Positions 49,923 to 57,038 of a stretch of DNA of 64,000 bases are shown one piece after another (the first letter of the stretch is position 1; each line of letters starts with the position of its first letter). Under the pieces are notes generated by a model. The model had not been told where the DNA came from and did not search any database. It saw only the letters and a program-made list of their open reading frames with translations. The position numbers were made by a program, and so were the translations under genes. The DNA is taken from the NCBI RefSeq assembly GCF_015477805.1, contig NZ_JADLQL010000002.1:1240001-1304000 (forward strand), read 5' to 3'. Origin of the DNA: Nocardia flavorosea. Its GTDB lineage: Bacteria > Actinomycetota > Actinomycetes > Mycobacteriales > Mycobacteriaceae.

Positions 49923-50279
49923 CTAATTTCCCGCGTCGGCCGCGAGGTCGATGGTGTGGATCAGCCGGGCCCGTTCCCGGCCGATCCACGAGTCCTCGGG
50001 GTAGTTCCGCGCGAACGACTCGATGAACTCCACGGGGTCCGCGCCGACGATTTCGCGAATCGGGGTGCTCTCGGTCGCACTCCGCTCGAACAGGTCGGTC
50101 AGGTCCTCGAAGATCGAGACGCCGCCTACCCGGCCGGTGTGCAGCAGGTACCGCTCGAAACCTTCGATCGCTGTGCGCTGATTCGGGGGTAGCCGGCGCG
50201 CCCGGGCCTTGTACTGCCGCCACCGCCGTTTGTCGCCGAGATCGCCGGCCACTTTCGCAGTGAGATTCGAGATGTCCAT
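49923..50279 (-). CDS. DUF1048-family protein
   Basis: A 118-residue small helical protein resembling DUF1048 (dimeric, found with PadR regulators and ABC exporters). No signal peptide or membrane segment. ATG at 50279 (MDISNLTAKVAGDL) is chosen because GGAAGG lies about eight bases upstream; the longer frame to 50345 would read through the operator. First gene of the DrrAB-type operon. The PadR regulator that usually accompanies such operons is not adjacent. Function unknown. Confidence 0.8.
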   Translation of the reverse strand: MDISNLTAKVAGDLGDKRRWRQYKARARRLPPNQRTAIEGFERYLLHTGRVGGVSIFEDLTDLFERSATESTPIREIVGADPVEFIESFARNYPEDSWIGRERARLIHTIDLAADAGN

Positions 50280-50322
50280 GGCTGTCTGCCTTCCGTTCCG
50301 TGCGCCTCGCAACCGAGGTGAA

Positions 50323-50385
50323 TATAAGTAGATGTACACGTACATCGCGTGAGCTAACTATAAGTAGACATATACGTACATGCAA
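50323..50385 (-). promoter_or_regulatory. Promoter with repeated operator for the DUF1048-drrAB operon
   Basis: Minus strand: TTGCAT (50380-50385) and TATAGT (50357-50362) with a 17-bp spacer form a -35/-10 pair. On the plus strand two 23-bp direct repeats start TATAAGTAGA (50323-50345, 50359-50381), matching at 20 of 23 positions, 36 bp apart. The first contains ATGTAC-AC-GTACAT, PadR-like. Confidence 0.65.
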
Positions 50386-50548
50386 GCCCCGTGTTGGGCG
50401 ATCAAATCCGGGGCGACGGGAGTGGGGCGGCCGCGGCAAGTGCCGAAGCCGCAGACGGTGGCCGTATCCGATGGCATACCGGGCCGAATCGCCGTGGCGG
50501 CGGTAGCCTCGGGATCGGGAAACAACCTGACTACGAGGAGTCGAGTAG

Positions 50549-51343
50549 ATGAGCCGACCGGTTCGGATCGGAATGCAACTCCAGCCCCAGCACGCCCCCG
50601 ATTACGGACTCATACGCGATGCGGTGTTGCGGGCCGAGGACGCCGGCGTGGATATCGTGTTCAACTGGGACCACTTCTATCCCCTCTACGGCGACCCCGA
50701 CGGCGCCCACTTCGAATGCTGGACCATGCTCGGCGCATTCGCCGAGCAGACCGAGCGGGTCGAGATCGGTGCGCTGGTCACCGGTGGCGGTTACCGCAAT
50801 CCCGATCTGCTCGCCGATATGGCTCGCACCGTCGACCAGATCAGCGGCGGCCGGCTCATCCTGGGGATCGGGTCGGGCTGGTTCGAACGGGATTACGACG
50901 AATACGGCTACGATTTCGGCACCGCGGGCACCCGGTTGGACCTGCTGAAGGAGTACCTGCCCCGGATTACGAATCGGCTGGGAAAGCTGAACCCGCAGCC
51001 GGTCCGGGAGATCCCGGTCCTCATCGGCGGTGGTGGCGAGAAGAAAACGCTGCGGCTGGTGGCCGAGTACGCCCAGATCTGGCACAGCTTCGGTGAACTG
51101 GACGTGTTCACCCACAAGAGCCAGGTGCTCGAGGAGCACTGCACCCGGGTCGGCCGGGAACCGGCGAAGATCGAACGGTCGGTGGCCTGGCCGGGCGGTG
51201 AAGCGGCCCCCGCCTACCACGCCGCGGGGGCGACCCTGTTCACCGTGGGGGTCAACGGTCCCGATTACGACCTGACGCAGGTCAAAGAGGCGATCGCCTG
51301 GCGGGACCAGGCCAACCCGGAGCCGGTCAGCGGTATCGCCTGA
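50549..51343 (+). CDS. LLM-class F420-dependent oxidoreductase
   Basis: A 264-residue luciferase-like monooxygenase-fold enzyme of the F420-dependent class typical of Mycobacteriales. The N-terminal MSRPVRIGMQLQPQHAPDYG, the YRNPDLLADMARTVDQISGG segment and GIGSGWFERDYDEYGYDFG are family-like. ATG at 50549 is supported by GAGGAG about nine bases upstream. Substrate unknown. Monocistronic, followed by a strong hairpin. F420 rather than FMN use is inferred from similarity of pattern. Confidence 0.87.
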   Translation: MSRPVRIGMQLQPQHAPDYGLIRDAVLRAEDAGVDIVFNWDHFYPLYGDPDGAHFECWTMLGAFAEQTERVEIGALVTGGGYRNPDLLADMARTVDQISGGRLILGIGSGWFERDYDEYGYDFGTAGTRLDLLKEYLPRITNRLGKLNPQPVREIPVLIGGGGEKKTLRLVAEYAQIWHSFGELDVFTHKSQVLEEHCTRVGREPAKIERSVAWPGGEAAPAYHAAGATLFTVGVNGPDYDLTQVKEAIAWRDQANPEPVSGIA

Positions 51344-51359
51344 GTCGTCGCGACGCGCA

Positions 51360-51396
51360 ACGGCCATGCCCCCTGAACTGCTCGGGGCATGGCCGT
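51360..51396. terminator. Bidirectional terminator after the LLM gene
   Basis: Perfect 13-bp arms ACGGCCATGCCCC / GGGGCATGGCCGT with an 11-base loop, between the LLM gene and the convergent secreted-protein gene. Confidence 0.85.
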
Positions 51397-51420
51397 GCGG
51401 TACTTCGAAGTGGCTGCCGC

Positions 51421-52056
51421 CTACTTGTCCTCGGCCCACCGGGTGGTTCCCGGCGGGGCGAGGAAGGTGTTGATCATGTCCACGCCGGCGACGATCAGAG
51501 TGGGGCCGCCGACGACGATCGTGCCGATCACACCGCCGATGGCCGCGCCGCTGACGATCCCGGCGGGTATGCCGACGCCGGTTCCCACGGTGACGAGCAG
51601 CCCGATACCGGCTCCGAGAACTGTTCCGATGAGTCCGCCGATTGCGCTGGCGAGGCCGATCTGCGAGGTGAGATTGTCCTGAGCCGCCATGTTCTCCTGC
51701 GGGGACGCCACCGGTTCGGCGGCCGGGCGTGCTGCCGCCGGATCCTTGACGGCGGTGAGCTCCAGTACTCGGCCTTCGTCCCGGACCGCGTGCGGCAGCG
51801 GGTACTCGGTGCCGCCTTCGCGTACCGCCAGCGGCAGGGTGACCACGGTGGCACCCGACTCGTCGACGATACCGACGGTTCCCCCGGCTACCTCGAAGGT
51901 GCCGTGGGTGAGGGTGGTGACAACGGTGTTGCCGACCAGTTCGGTGCGGTAACCGATATCCGGGGTGGCGGCCGGGGCCGCGTAGGCAGTCGACGCGCCG
52001 AAGGTCGCGGTGGCAATGAGCGGCACGGCGGCCGCGGCAATCTTGCGGATCCTCAT
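51421..52056 (-). CDS. Secreted glycine-zipper protein, paralogue A
   Basis: A 211-residue exported protein. Signal peptide MRIRKIAAAAVPLIATATFG...AYA-AP, with cleavage about residue 27. The mature part has an N-terminal beta-rich region (DIGYRTELVGNTVVTTLTHG) and a C-terminal glycine-rich hydrophobic region (SAIGGLIGTVLGAGIGLLV, then GAAIGGVIGTIVVGG), a glycine-zipper pattern suggestive of membrane insertion or pore formation. ATG at 52056 has no Shine-Dalgarno but shares a 22-bp leader with its paralogue. I do not recognise a named family with certainty. Confidence 0.75.
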   Translation of the reverse strand: MRIRKIAAAAVPLIATATFGASTAYAAPAATPDIGYRTELVGNTVVTTLTHGTFEVAGGTVGIVDESGATVVTLPLAVREGGTEYPLPHAVRDEGRVLELTAVKDPAAARPAAEPVASPQENMAAQDNLTSQIGLASAIGGLIGTVLGAGIGLLVTVGTGVGIPAGIVSGAAIGGVIGTIVVGGPTLIVAGVDMINTFLAPPGTTRWAEDK

Positions 52057-52059
52057 TGG

Positions 52060-52081
52060 TTCACATGTCCGATCTGATCAC
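52060..52081 (-). repeat. Conserved 5' leader of paralogue A
   Basis: The minus-strand sequence GTGATCAGATCGGAC followed by a run ending TGTGAA precedes the ATG by three bases. It is identical to the leader at 53540-53561 except at one base. Confidence 0.75.
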
Positions 52082-52390
52082 GGTGTCGCCAAGGGTGGTA
52101 ACCGCCGGGACGACCGAGCCGACCGAGTTCCGCCGGACCGAAACGGCTGTGTCCGGGCGGTTTCGAGCATTTGAGACACTACGCTGTCGAGGCGCAAGTG
52201 CGACAGAATTTAGTGGAATTTTTTCCGTGAAACTTTAAAGATGGGATGAATCGGCTATCGGGCATTGTCTGCGGGGTTGTATCGATCAGTCGCCCGGCGG
52301 CAGTGACTCCGCCCCTGCCCTCGTGTGCGTGTTGACCACCCCCTCGGTCGCGACGTCAGCCAATTTGTGGCTATCTGCAGTGATGCGCAC

Positions 52391-52408
52391 TTGATAATGT
52401 AATTGCGT
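52391..52408 (+). promoter_or_regulatory. Weak Zur-box-like sequence upstream of His-rich gene
   Basis: TTGATAATGTAATTGCGT resembles the Zur consensus at about nine of fifteen positions and lies 43 bp before the His-rich ATG. It may equally be an A+T-rich promoter element. Confidence 0.3.
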
Positions 52409-52450
52409 GCGTAGTTCCAGCTGACCGTCCCGAGAAAAGAAGGAACACCC

Positions 52451-52747
52451 ATGACAACGGCACATGCTCAGCACACCGAACACGATCACCGACACGGACC
52501 GGACTGCGGGCATGTCGCGGTACCGCACGGCGACCATGTGGATTACGTCCACGACGGCCACCTCCACCGCGAGCATGCCGGCCACTACGACGAATGCGAA
52601 CCCGCCGGGCATACCGAACACAACAGCCACGACCATGTGCACGGTGAAGGCTGCGGCCATGTGGCCGTCCCGCACGGTGACCATGTCGACTACATCCACG
52701 ACGGCCACCGCCACGCCCCCCACGACGGCCACTACGACGAACACTGA
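52451..52747 (+). CDS. Histidine-rich two-repeat metal-binding protein
   Basis: A 98-residue soluble protein made of two repeats of about 45 residues. Each contains CGHVAVPHGDHVDY followed by HDGH and ends GHYDE. About a quarter of the residues are His, with acidic residues and one Cys per repeat (plus one extra Cys between), a composition fit for Zn, Ni or Cu binding. ATG at 52451 follows an AGAAAAGAAGGAA ribosome site. No signal peptide. Similar small proteins occur in actinomycetes; a zinc-buffer role is inferred only. Followed by a perfect hairpin. Confidence 0.85.
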   Translation: MTTAHAQHTEHDHRHGPDCGHVAVPHGDHVDYVHDGHLHREHAGHYDECEPAGHTEHNSHDHVHGEGCGHVAVPHGDHVDYIHDGHRHAPHDGHYDEH

Positions 52748-52792
52748 GCCCCCGGCTGACATCGGCCACCACGAATCCCGAGACTGTCGAAC

Positions 52793-52826
52793 TCATCGGG
52801 ACCCGCTGTACAACGGGTCCCGATGA
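52793..52826. terminator. Terminator after the His-rich gene
   Basis: Perfect 13-bp arms TCATCGGGACCCG / CGGGTCCCGATGA with an eight-base loop, between convergent genes. Confidence 0.85.
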
Positions 52827-52885
52827 ATTCGTATCGGGCCGGACATCGAGTCCCGGCAGTGCCGGACGCTCAGGCCCCGAGGTTG

Positions 52886-53536
52886 TCAGTTCTGCGGAGC
52901 CACCTGTTGCTTCGGCGCCCACTTGGTGGTGCCCGGTGCCGCGTTGAGAGTATTGACCAGATCCACCGCCGCGATGACCAGCGTGGGGCCGCCGACGGCT
53001 ATCGTGCCGATGATTCCCCCGATGGTGGCGCCCGCGATGATACTGGCGACGACGCCCGGTCCGGTCACGATTCCGGTCAGCCCCACCAGCGCACCGATCG
53101 CGGTACCGATGAACCCGCCGATCGCGGTGGCAAGCCCGAACTGCGAAGCGAAATTGTTCTGGGCCGCCAGGTTCTCCTGCGGTGAGGCCACGAACTCGGC
53201 GGCGGGCCGCGCGGTCGCGGGATCCTTCACCGCGGTGAGTTCGAGAACCCGGCCGTCCTCCCGGATTTCATGGGGCAGTGGGTATTCGACGGTGCCCTCG
53301 CGTACCGACAGCGGCAGGGTGACCACGGTGGCGCCGGATTCGTCGACGATATCGACGTTTTCACCGGCCGATTCGAAAGTGCCGTGGGTGAGTGTGGTGA
53401 CAACGGTATCGCCGGCCAGTTCGGTGCGGTAACCGATATCCGGGGTGGTGGTGGGGGCCGCTTGAGCGGCGGCCGAACCGAAGGTCGCGGCGGCTATCAG
53501 CGGCACCACGGCCGCGACAAACTTGCGGATCTTCAT
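52886..53536 (-). CDS. Secreted glycine-zipper protein, paralogue B
   Basis: A 216-residue paralogue of the gene at 51421-52056, with signal peptide MKIRKFVAAVVPLIAAATFG...AQA-AP. Long stretches match the paralogue: DIGYRTELAGDTVVTTLTHG and VVTLPLSVREGTVEYPLPHE. The glycine-zipper hydrophobic region (TAIGGFIGTAIGALVGLTG, GATIGGIIGTIAVGG) is likewise retained. The pair brackets the His-rich gene. ATG at 53536 lacks a Shine-Dalgarno but carries the common leader. Function unknown; surface or pore-forming role possible. Confidence 0.75.
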   Translation of the reverse strand: MKIRKFVAAVVPLIAAATFGSAAAQAAPTTTPDIGYRTELAGDTVVTTLTHGTFESAGENVDIVDESGATVVTLPLSVREGTVEYPLPHEIREDGRVLELTAVKDPATARPAAEFVASPQENLAAQNNFASQFGLATAIGGFIGTAIGALVGLTGIVTGPGVVASIIAGATIGGIIGTIAVGGPTLVIAAVDLVNTLNAAPGTTKWAPKQQVAPQN

Positions 53537-53994
53537 GAGTTCACACGTCCGATCTGATCACTTTGTTCGCAAAGGATGGTTTACAGCTGGGACGAGCACG
53601 CTGTTCGTATCCGCCGGGGGAATCACCTGATCACCGGCGTTTTCGAACAGTCCAGACACTACGCTCCGAAAGGTCTGCGGAGGGTGGGATTTCGTGGAAA
53701 ACCCCGGCTCCGCATTCGGCGATCGAGAACTTCGGATTGTCCGAAAGACTACCGCCGCCGTATCACCGCCGGTAATCGACCACCGGAGAATGGGAGACGC
53801 GACTCGCCAATTCGCACCATTACCGCGGTATTGCAAGGGAATTCGCATGCCGGGTGCGCCACGGGCCGGTGGGGGTAGTGTCGCGGTGAACTCCGGCATC
53901 CGTCGCGATTACGGCCGATGAGCTCGGCACCGCCCGCGATCACCGGGTCGTGAGCGCGCCGGCTGCGCGGCCGGGAAATAGAATCCGGCGCGGA
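53537..53994. other. Intergenic region upstream of paralogue B
   Basis: 458 bp without a supported gene. Contains the conserved leader at 53540-53561 and ACACTACGCT near 53655, also seen upstream of paralogue A, so this is probably the duplicated promoter. Confidence 0.6.
53540..53561 (-). repeat. Conserved 5' leader of paralogue B
   Basis: One-mismatch copy of the leader at 52060-52081, again immediately before the start codon. Shows that the duplication included the 5' untranslated region. Confidence 0.75.
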
Positions 53995-54693
53995 TCAGCG
54001 TGGGCGTAAAACGATCTCGGTGGGGTGGCCGTCACGGGGTGTGTCGACAGCGGTCCGGACCGCACGAGCGACTGTCTCCGGCCGGAGGAATCGGGCCGGA
54101 TCGTAGTCGCGGCCCTCCCCGGCGGTGATCTCACGCTGCATATCGGTATCGATCCGTCCGGGATGCACGGAGGTCACCCGGATGGACGGCTCCTCCAGCC
54201 GGAGCACATCCCCGAACGCGCGCAACCCGAACTTACTCGCGGCGTACGAGGCCCAGCCGGCGTTCGCCCGCAGACCCGCGCCGGAGTTGATCAGCACCAC
54301 GTGACCGTGCGCGGCACGCAAGGCGGGCAGCAGCAGCCGGGTGAGCTCCACCACGGCGATCAGATTGGCTTCGAGGGTGCTGCGCCACTGCTCCACCGAG
54401 GATTCCGCAATTGTGCCGAGATCGGCGATACCGGCGTTGTGGACTAGAACGTCCAGCCGGTCGATCGTACGCACCGCCGCGGCCACCGCACCGTAGTCGG
54501 TGAGTTCCACCGGCCAGCCGGTCGCGCCGGGAAGTTCGGCCAGGATGTTCTGCAACCCGGCCGCCGTACGCCCACCCAGCAGCAGCGAGTGGTCGGGTGC
54601 CAGTTCCCGCGCGATCGCCGCACCGAGCCCGCGCCCACCCCCCGTGATCAATGCCACCGGCCGCTCACCGTCGGGAAAATCCGCTACCTGCAC
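53995..54693 (-). CDS. Short-chain dehydrogenase/reductase
   Basis: A 232-residue SDR oxidoreductase. NAD(P) motif TGGGRGLGAAIA (about 18-29), NAG motif VLVHNAGIADLG, and catalytic YAASK preceded by SGAGLRANAGW. GTG at 54693 is chosen with GGAGAGGG upstream; the open frame to 54804 is not family-like. Substrate unknown. Divergent from the GH63-type hydrolase gene. Confidence 0.88.
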   Translation of the reverse strand: MQVADFPDGERPVALITGGGRGLGAAIARELAPDHSLLLGGRTAAGLQNILAELPGATGWPVELTDYGAVAAAVRTIDRLDVLVHNAGIADLGTIAESSVEQWRSTLEANLIAVVELTRLLLPALRAAHGHVVLINSGAGLRANAGWASYAASKFGLRAFGDVLRLEEPSIRVTSVHPGRIDTDMQREITAGEGRDYDPARFLRPETVARAVRTAVDTPRDGHPTEIVLRPR

Positions 54694-54961
54694 AGCACCC
54701 TCTCCTCGTTCGGTCGTCGCGCACACACGCGGATCGATACCCCGACTGTATTCCGCGCTACCCCCAGCAGCGTGTCCACCACTTCGAACACGATCGCAAC
54801 CCACCGCACATCACAGCGAAACCAGAGCTGGCTACTTATTGTGAGCATCCACTCCGAACAAGGGTCTACCCCGACACTCCGCCCACCAGCCCCCGAAACA
54901 CCTTCGACACCCCACCCCGCGCCGCCACTGCCGACACCGTGAAGACGAGCAAGATATAGAA

Positions 54962-56302
54962 ATGGCACACCCCGGTTTCACCCCCACCCAGCTCGCTGCC
55001 CGGGCGGCGTATCTGCTGCGTGGCAACGATTTGGGAACCATGACCAGCGCCGCCCCGCGACTGTATCCGCATATGTGGAGCTGGGACGCGGCCTTCGTGA
55101 CGGTAGGGCTCGCACCATTGAGCGTGGAACGCGCGGTGATCGAGCTCGACACCTTGCTTTCGGCGCAGTGGAAGAACGGGATGATCCCGCACATCGTGTT
55201 CGCCAACGGCGTGGACGGTTATTTTCCGGGGCCGGCCCGCTGGGAGTGCCGACTGCTGGCGGTGCAGGCGCCCGACGGCCCGGACACGTCCGGAATCACA
55301 CAGCCGCCGGTACATGCCATCGCGGTGCAGCGGATTCTGGATCATTCGCGTCGGCACGGGCGTAGTACCCGCGCCGTGGCCGAGGAGTTCCTGAACCGCC
55401 GCTGGCCCGATCTGGTGCGCTGGCATCGCTGGCTGGCACATGCCCGCGACCCGCTCGGCAACGGCCGGATCACCCTCTACCACGGCTGGGAATCGGGGAT
55501 GGACAATTCGCCGCGCTGGGACCGGGCCTACGACAATGTGTCGCCCGGCGCGGATCTGCCGCCCTACCGGCGTGAGGATGTGCTCGTCATCGACGACCCC
55601 ACGCAGCGCCCCAGTGACCGCGAATACGACCGGTACCTGTGGCTGGTGGAGCAGATGCGGCGCGCGCGCTATGACGACGCCGAACTGAGCACCGTGATGA
55701 ATTTCGCCGTGGAGGACGTGTTCGTCACCGCCATTTTCGCTCTGGCCTGCGAAGTATTGGGGCAGATCGGTGAGGAATATCATCAGCCGAAGGCCGATAC
55801 CCGGGAGTTGTTCGCGTGGGCGGACCGGTTCCGCGCCGGCGTGATCGCCACCACCGATGCCCGCACCGGCGCCGCCCGCGATTACGACACCCGGCTGGGT
55901 CGCTGGATCACCACCGAGACCTTGGCGATGTTCGCGCCGCTCATCAGTGGCGGGTTGCCGCGGGCCGCAGAGCGCAATCTGCTGCGGCTCTTCGAGGGCC
56001 CGCGGTTCTGCGGCCACCCCGATCTGCGGTATGCGCTACCACCGTCGACCTCGCCGGTATCGAAGGATTTCCGGCCCCGTGAATACTGGCGTGGCCCGGT
56101 GTGGCCGGTGATGAGCTGGCTGTTCTCCTGGGTTTTCGCCCACCGCGGTTGGGCGGAACGTTCATTCGTCCTGCGCGCGGAAGCGTTGCGTCAGGTGAGC
56201 GACGGTAGCTTCGCGGAGTACTACGAGCCGTTCACGGGGGAGCCGCTGGGCAGTATGCAGCAGTCCTGGACGGCGGCCAGTGTGCTGGACTGGCTGGGCT
56301 GA
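54962..56302 (+). CDS. ggh: Glucosylglycerate hydrolase-like GH63 enzyme
   Basis: A 446-residue (alpha/alpha)6-barrel hydrolase resembling mycobacterial glucosylglycerate hydrolase. Visible elements are LYPHMWSWDAAFVTVGLAPL near the N-terminus, WESGMDNSPRWDRAYDN with the probable acid Asp, YWRGPVWPVMSWLFSW, and FAEYYEPFTGEPLGSMQQSW with the probable catalytic Glu. ATG at 54962 is clear. It would release glucose and glycerate from glucosylglycerate, a nitrogen-stress compatible solute; another mannosyl- or glucosyl-glycerate substrate remains possible. Confidence 0.82.
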   Translation: MAHPGFTPTQLAARAAYLLRGNDLGTMTSAAPRLYPHMWSWDAAFVTVGLAPLSVERAVIELDTLLSAQWKNGMIPHIVFANGVDGYFPGPARWECRLLAVQAPDGPDTSGITQPPVHAIAVQRILDHSRRHGRSTRAVAEEFLNRRWPDLVRWHRWLAHARDPLGNGRITLYHGWESGMDNSPRWDRAYDNVSPGADLPPYRREDVLVIDDPTQRPSDREYDRYLWLVEQMRRARYDDAELSTVMNFAVEDVFVTAIFALACEVLGQIGEEYHQPKADTRELFAWADRFRAGVIATTDARTGAARDYDTRLGRWITTETLAMFAPLISGGLPRAAERNLLRLFEGPRFCGHPDLRYALPPSTSPVSKDFRPREYWRGPVWPVMSWLFSWVFAHRGWAERSFVLRAEALRQVSDGSFAEYYEPFTGEPLGSMQQSWTAASVLDWLG

Positions 56303-56306
56303 CGGA

Positions 56307-56729
56307 TCAGGCGGGCTGTGAGCTGGCGGCCGGTTCGCAGGTGTTCTTCAGCGAACAACCTCCGCAGGACCCGCCGCAACCGCCGGTCGCCGGCGGCGGC
56401 GCGATGGCTTCGGCGGCCCGCGCGCCCGCATTGGCGCCCGCGCCGAGAGTGAACAGGGCGATGACCAGCACGCCGACGGTAACGAGGATGCCGGTGAGCA
56501 TGCCGGCGGCGAGCACCACCAGCCCGCCCGCGGCGAGCAGCGCACCGGAAACCACCGAGGTGGGGGCGGCGACCCGGTTCGCGGCGCGGAACGCGTTCTC
56601 GTCGCGCAGCGCGGCCTCGGTGTGCACGCCGATGTACCGGTTGCCCGGCAGGCGCCCGATGAAGCCGAGCACGCCCGTCGCCAGGGCAATCAAGGCCAGG
56701 ACGAACAGCAGAATCGCGACGACAAGCAC
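56307..56729 (-). CDS. SdpI-like membrane protein with Cys-rich tail
   Basis: A 140-residue protein with an N-terminal hydrophobic segment ([18 protein letters not shown]), then [19 protein letters not shown] and AANRVA, the SdpI/YhfL signature, and two further hydrophobic segments. SdpI proteins give immunity to the toxin SDP in Bacillus; many family members in actinomycetes have no known partner. GTG at 56729 is chosen. The C-terminus [18 protein letters not shown] has four Cys within 18 residues, unusual for the family and suggestive of metal or disulfide chemistry. Confidence 0.75.
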   Translation of the reverse strand: MLVVAILLFVLALIALATGVLGFIGRLPGNRYIGVHTEAALRDENAFRAANRVAAPTSVVSGALLAAGGLVVLAAGMLTGILVTVGVLVIALFTLGAGANAGARAAEAIAPPPATGGCGGSCGGCSLKNTCEPAASSQPA

Positions 56730-57038
56730 GAGCCGAGAATACCGCAGAGGGTTTGCCGGTCCGCGGTTCGGCCGGGCATCCGGGACCGAGTAGACCCAGG
56801 TCACACCTGTGCTGTGTTGTCGGCGCGCTGGCGCGCGCGGAGTTTCGGCGGGCCAAACCTTCGAGGGCCTCGCTGGACTCGGCCGCGCGGTTGGGTGCGT
56901 TGGGGTCGGCTGCGTGGCTGGGTGCGTCGGGATCGGGTGGCGCGACGGATTCGCTCACCTTTTTGGGCTTGTCAGGGGGCAAGTCTTAGGCTGTCGACGA
57001 CGGATTTCTCCCCACCAGCAGCTAGAGAAGGCAGGACC
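56730..57038. other. Intergenic region upstream of leuS
   Basis: About 300 bp with no recognised gene. A Pro/Ala-rich minus-strand frame (from 56982) looks plausible for about 50 codons but runs without a stop into the antisense of SdpI, so I do not call it. I see no T-box. Confidence 0.5.

Larger units (their letters stand above)
52057..52450. other. Intergenic region upstream of paralogue A and the His-rich gene
   Basis: 394 bp with no gene I can support. The left end is the conserved 22-bp leader of paralogue A (52060-52081); ACACTACGCT at about 52175 also recurs upstream of paralogue B near 53655. The right part is A+T-richer and may hold the His-rich gene's promoter, including TGATAATG at 52392-52399. 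Confidence 0.6.

Noticed and set aside
54866..56017. 383-codon minus-strand frame opposite the GH63-type enzyme
   Set aside because: Antisense shadow with biased composition; the plus-strand gene has conserved catalytic regions.
56730..56982. Possible Pro/Ala-rich small protein upstream of leuS on the minus strand
   Set aside because: The first 50 codons look protein-like, but the frame runs on through the SdpI gene in another frame without a stop.
56730..57038. T-box or leader-peptide attenuator for leuS
   Set aside because: I could not find a T-box specifier/antiterminator pattern or a leucine-rich leader ORF.
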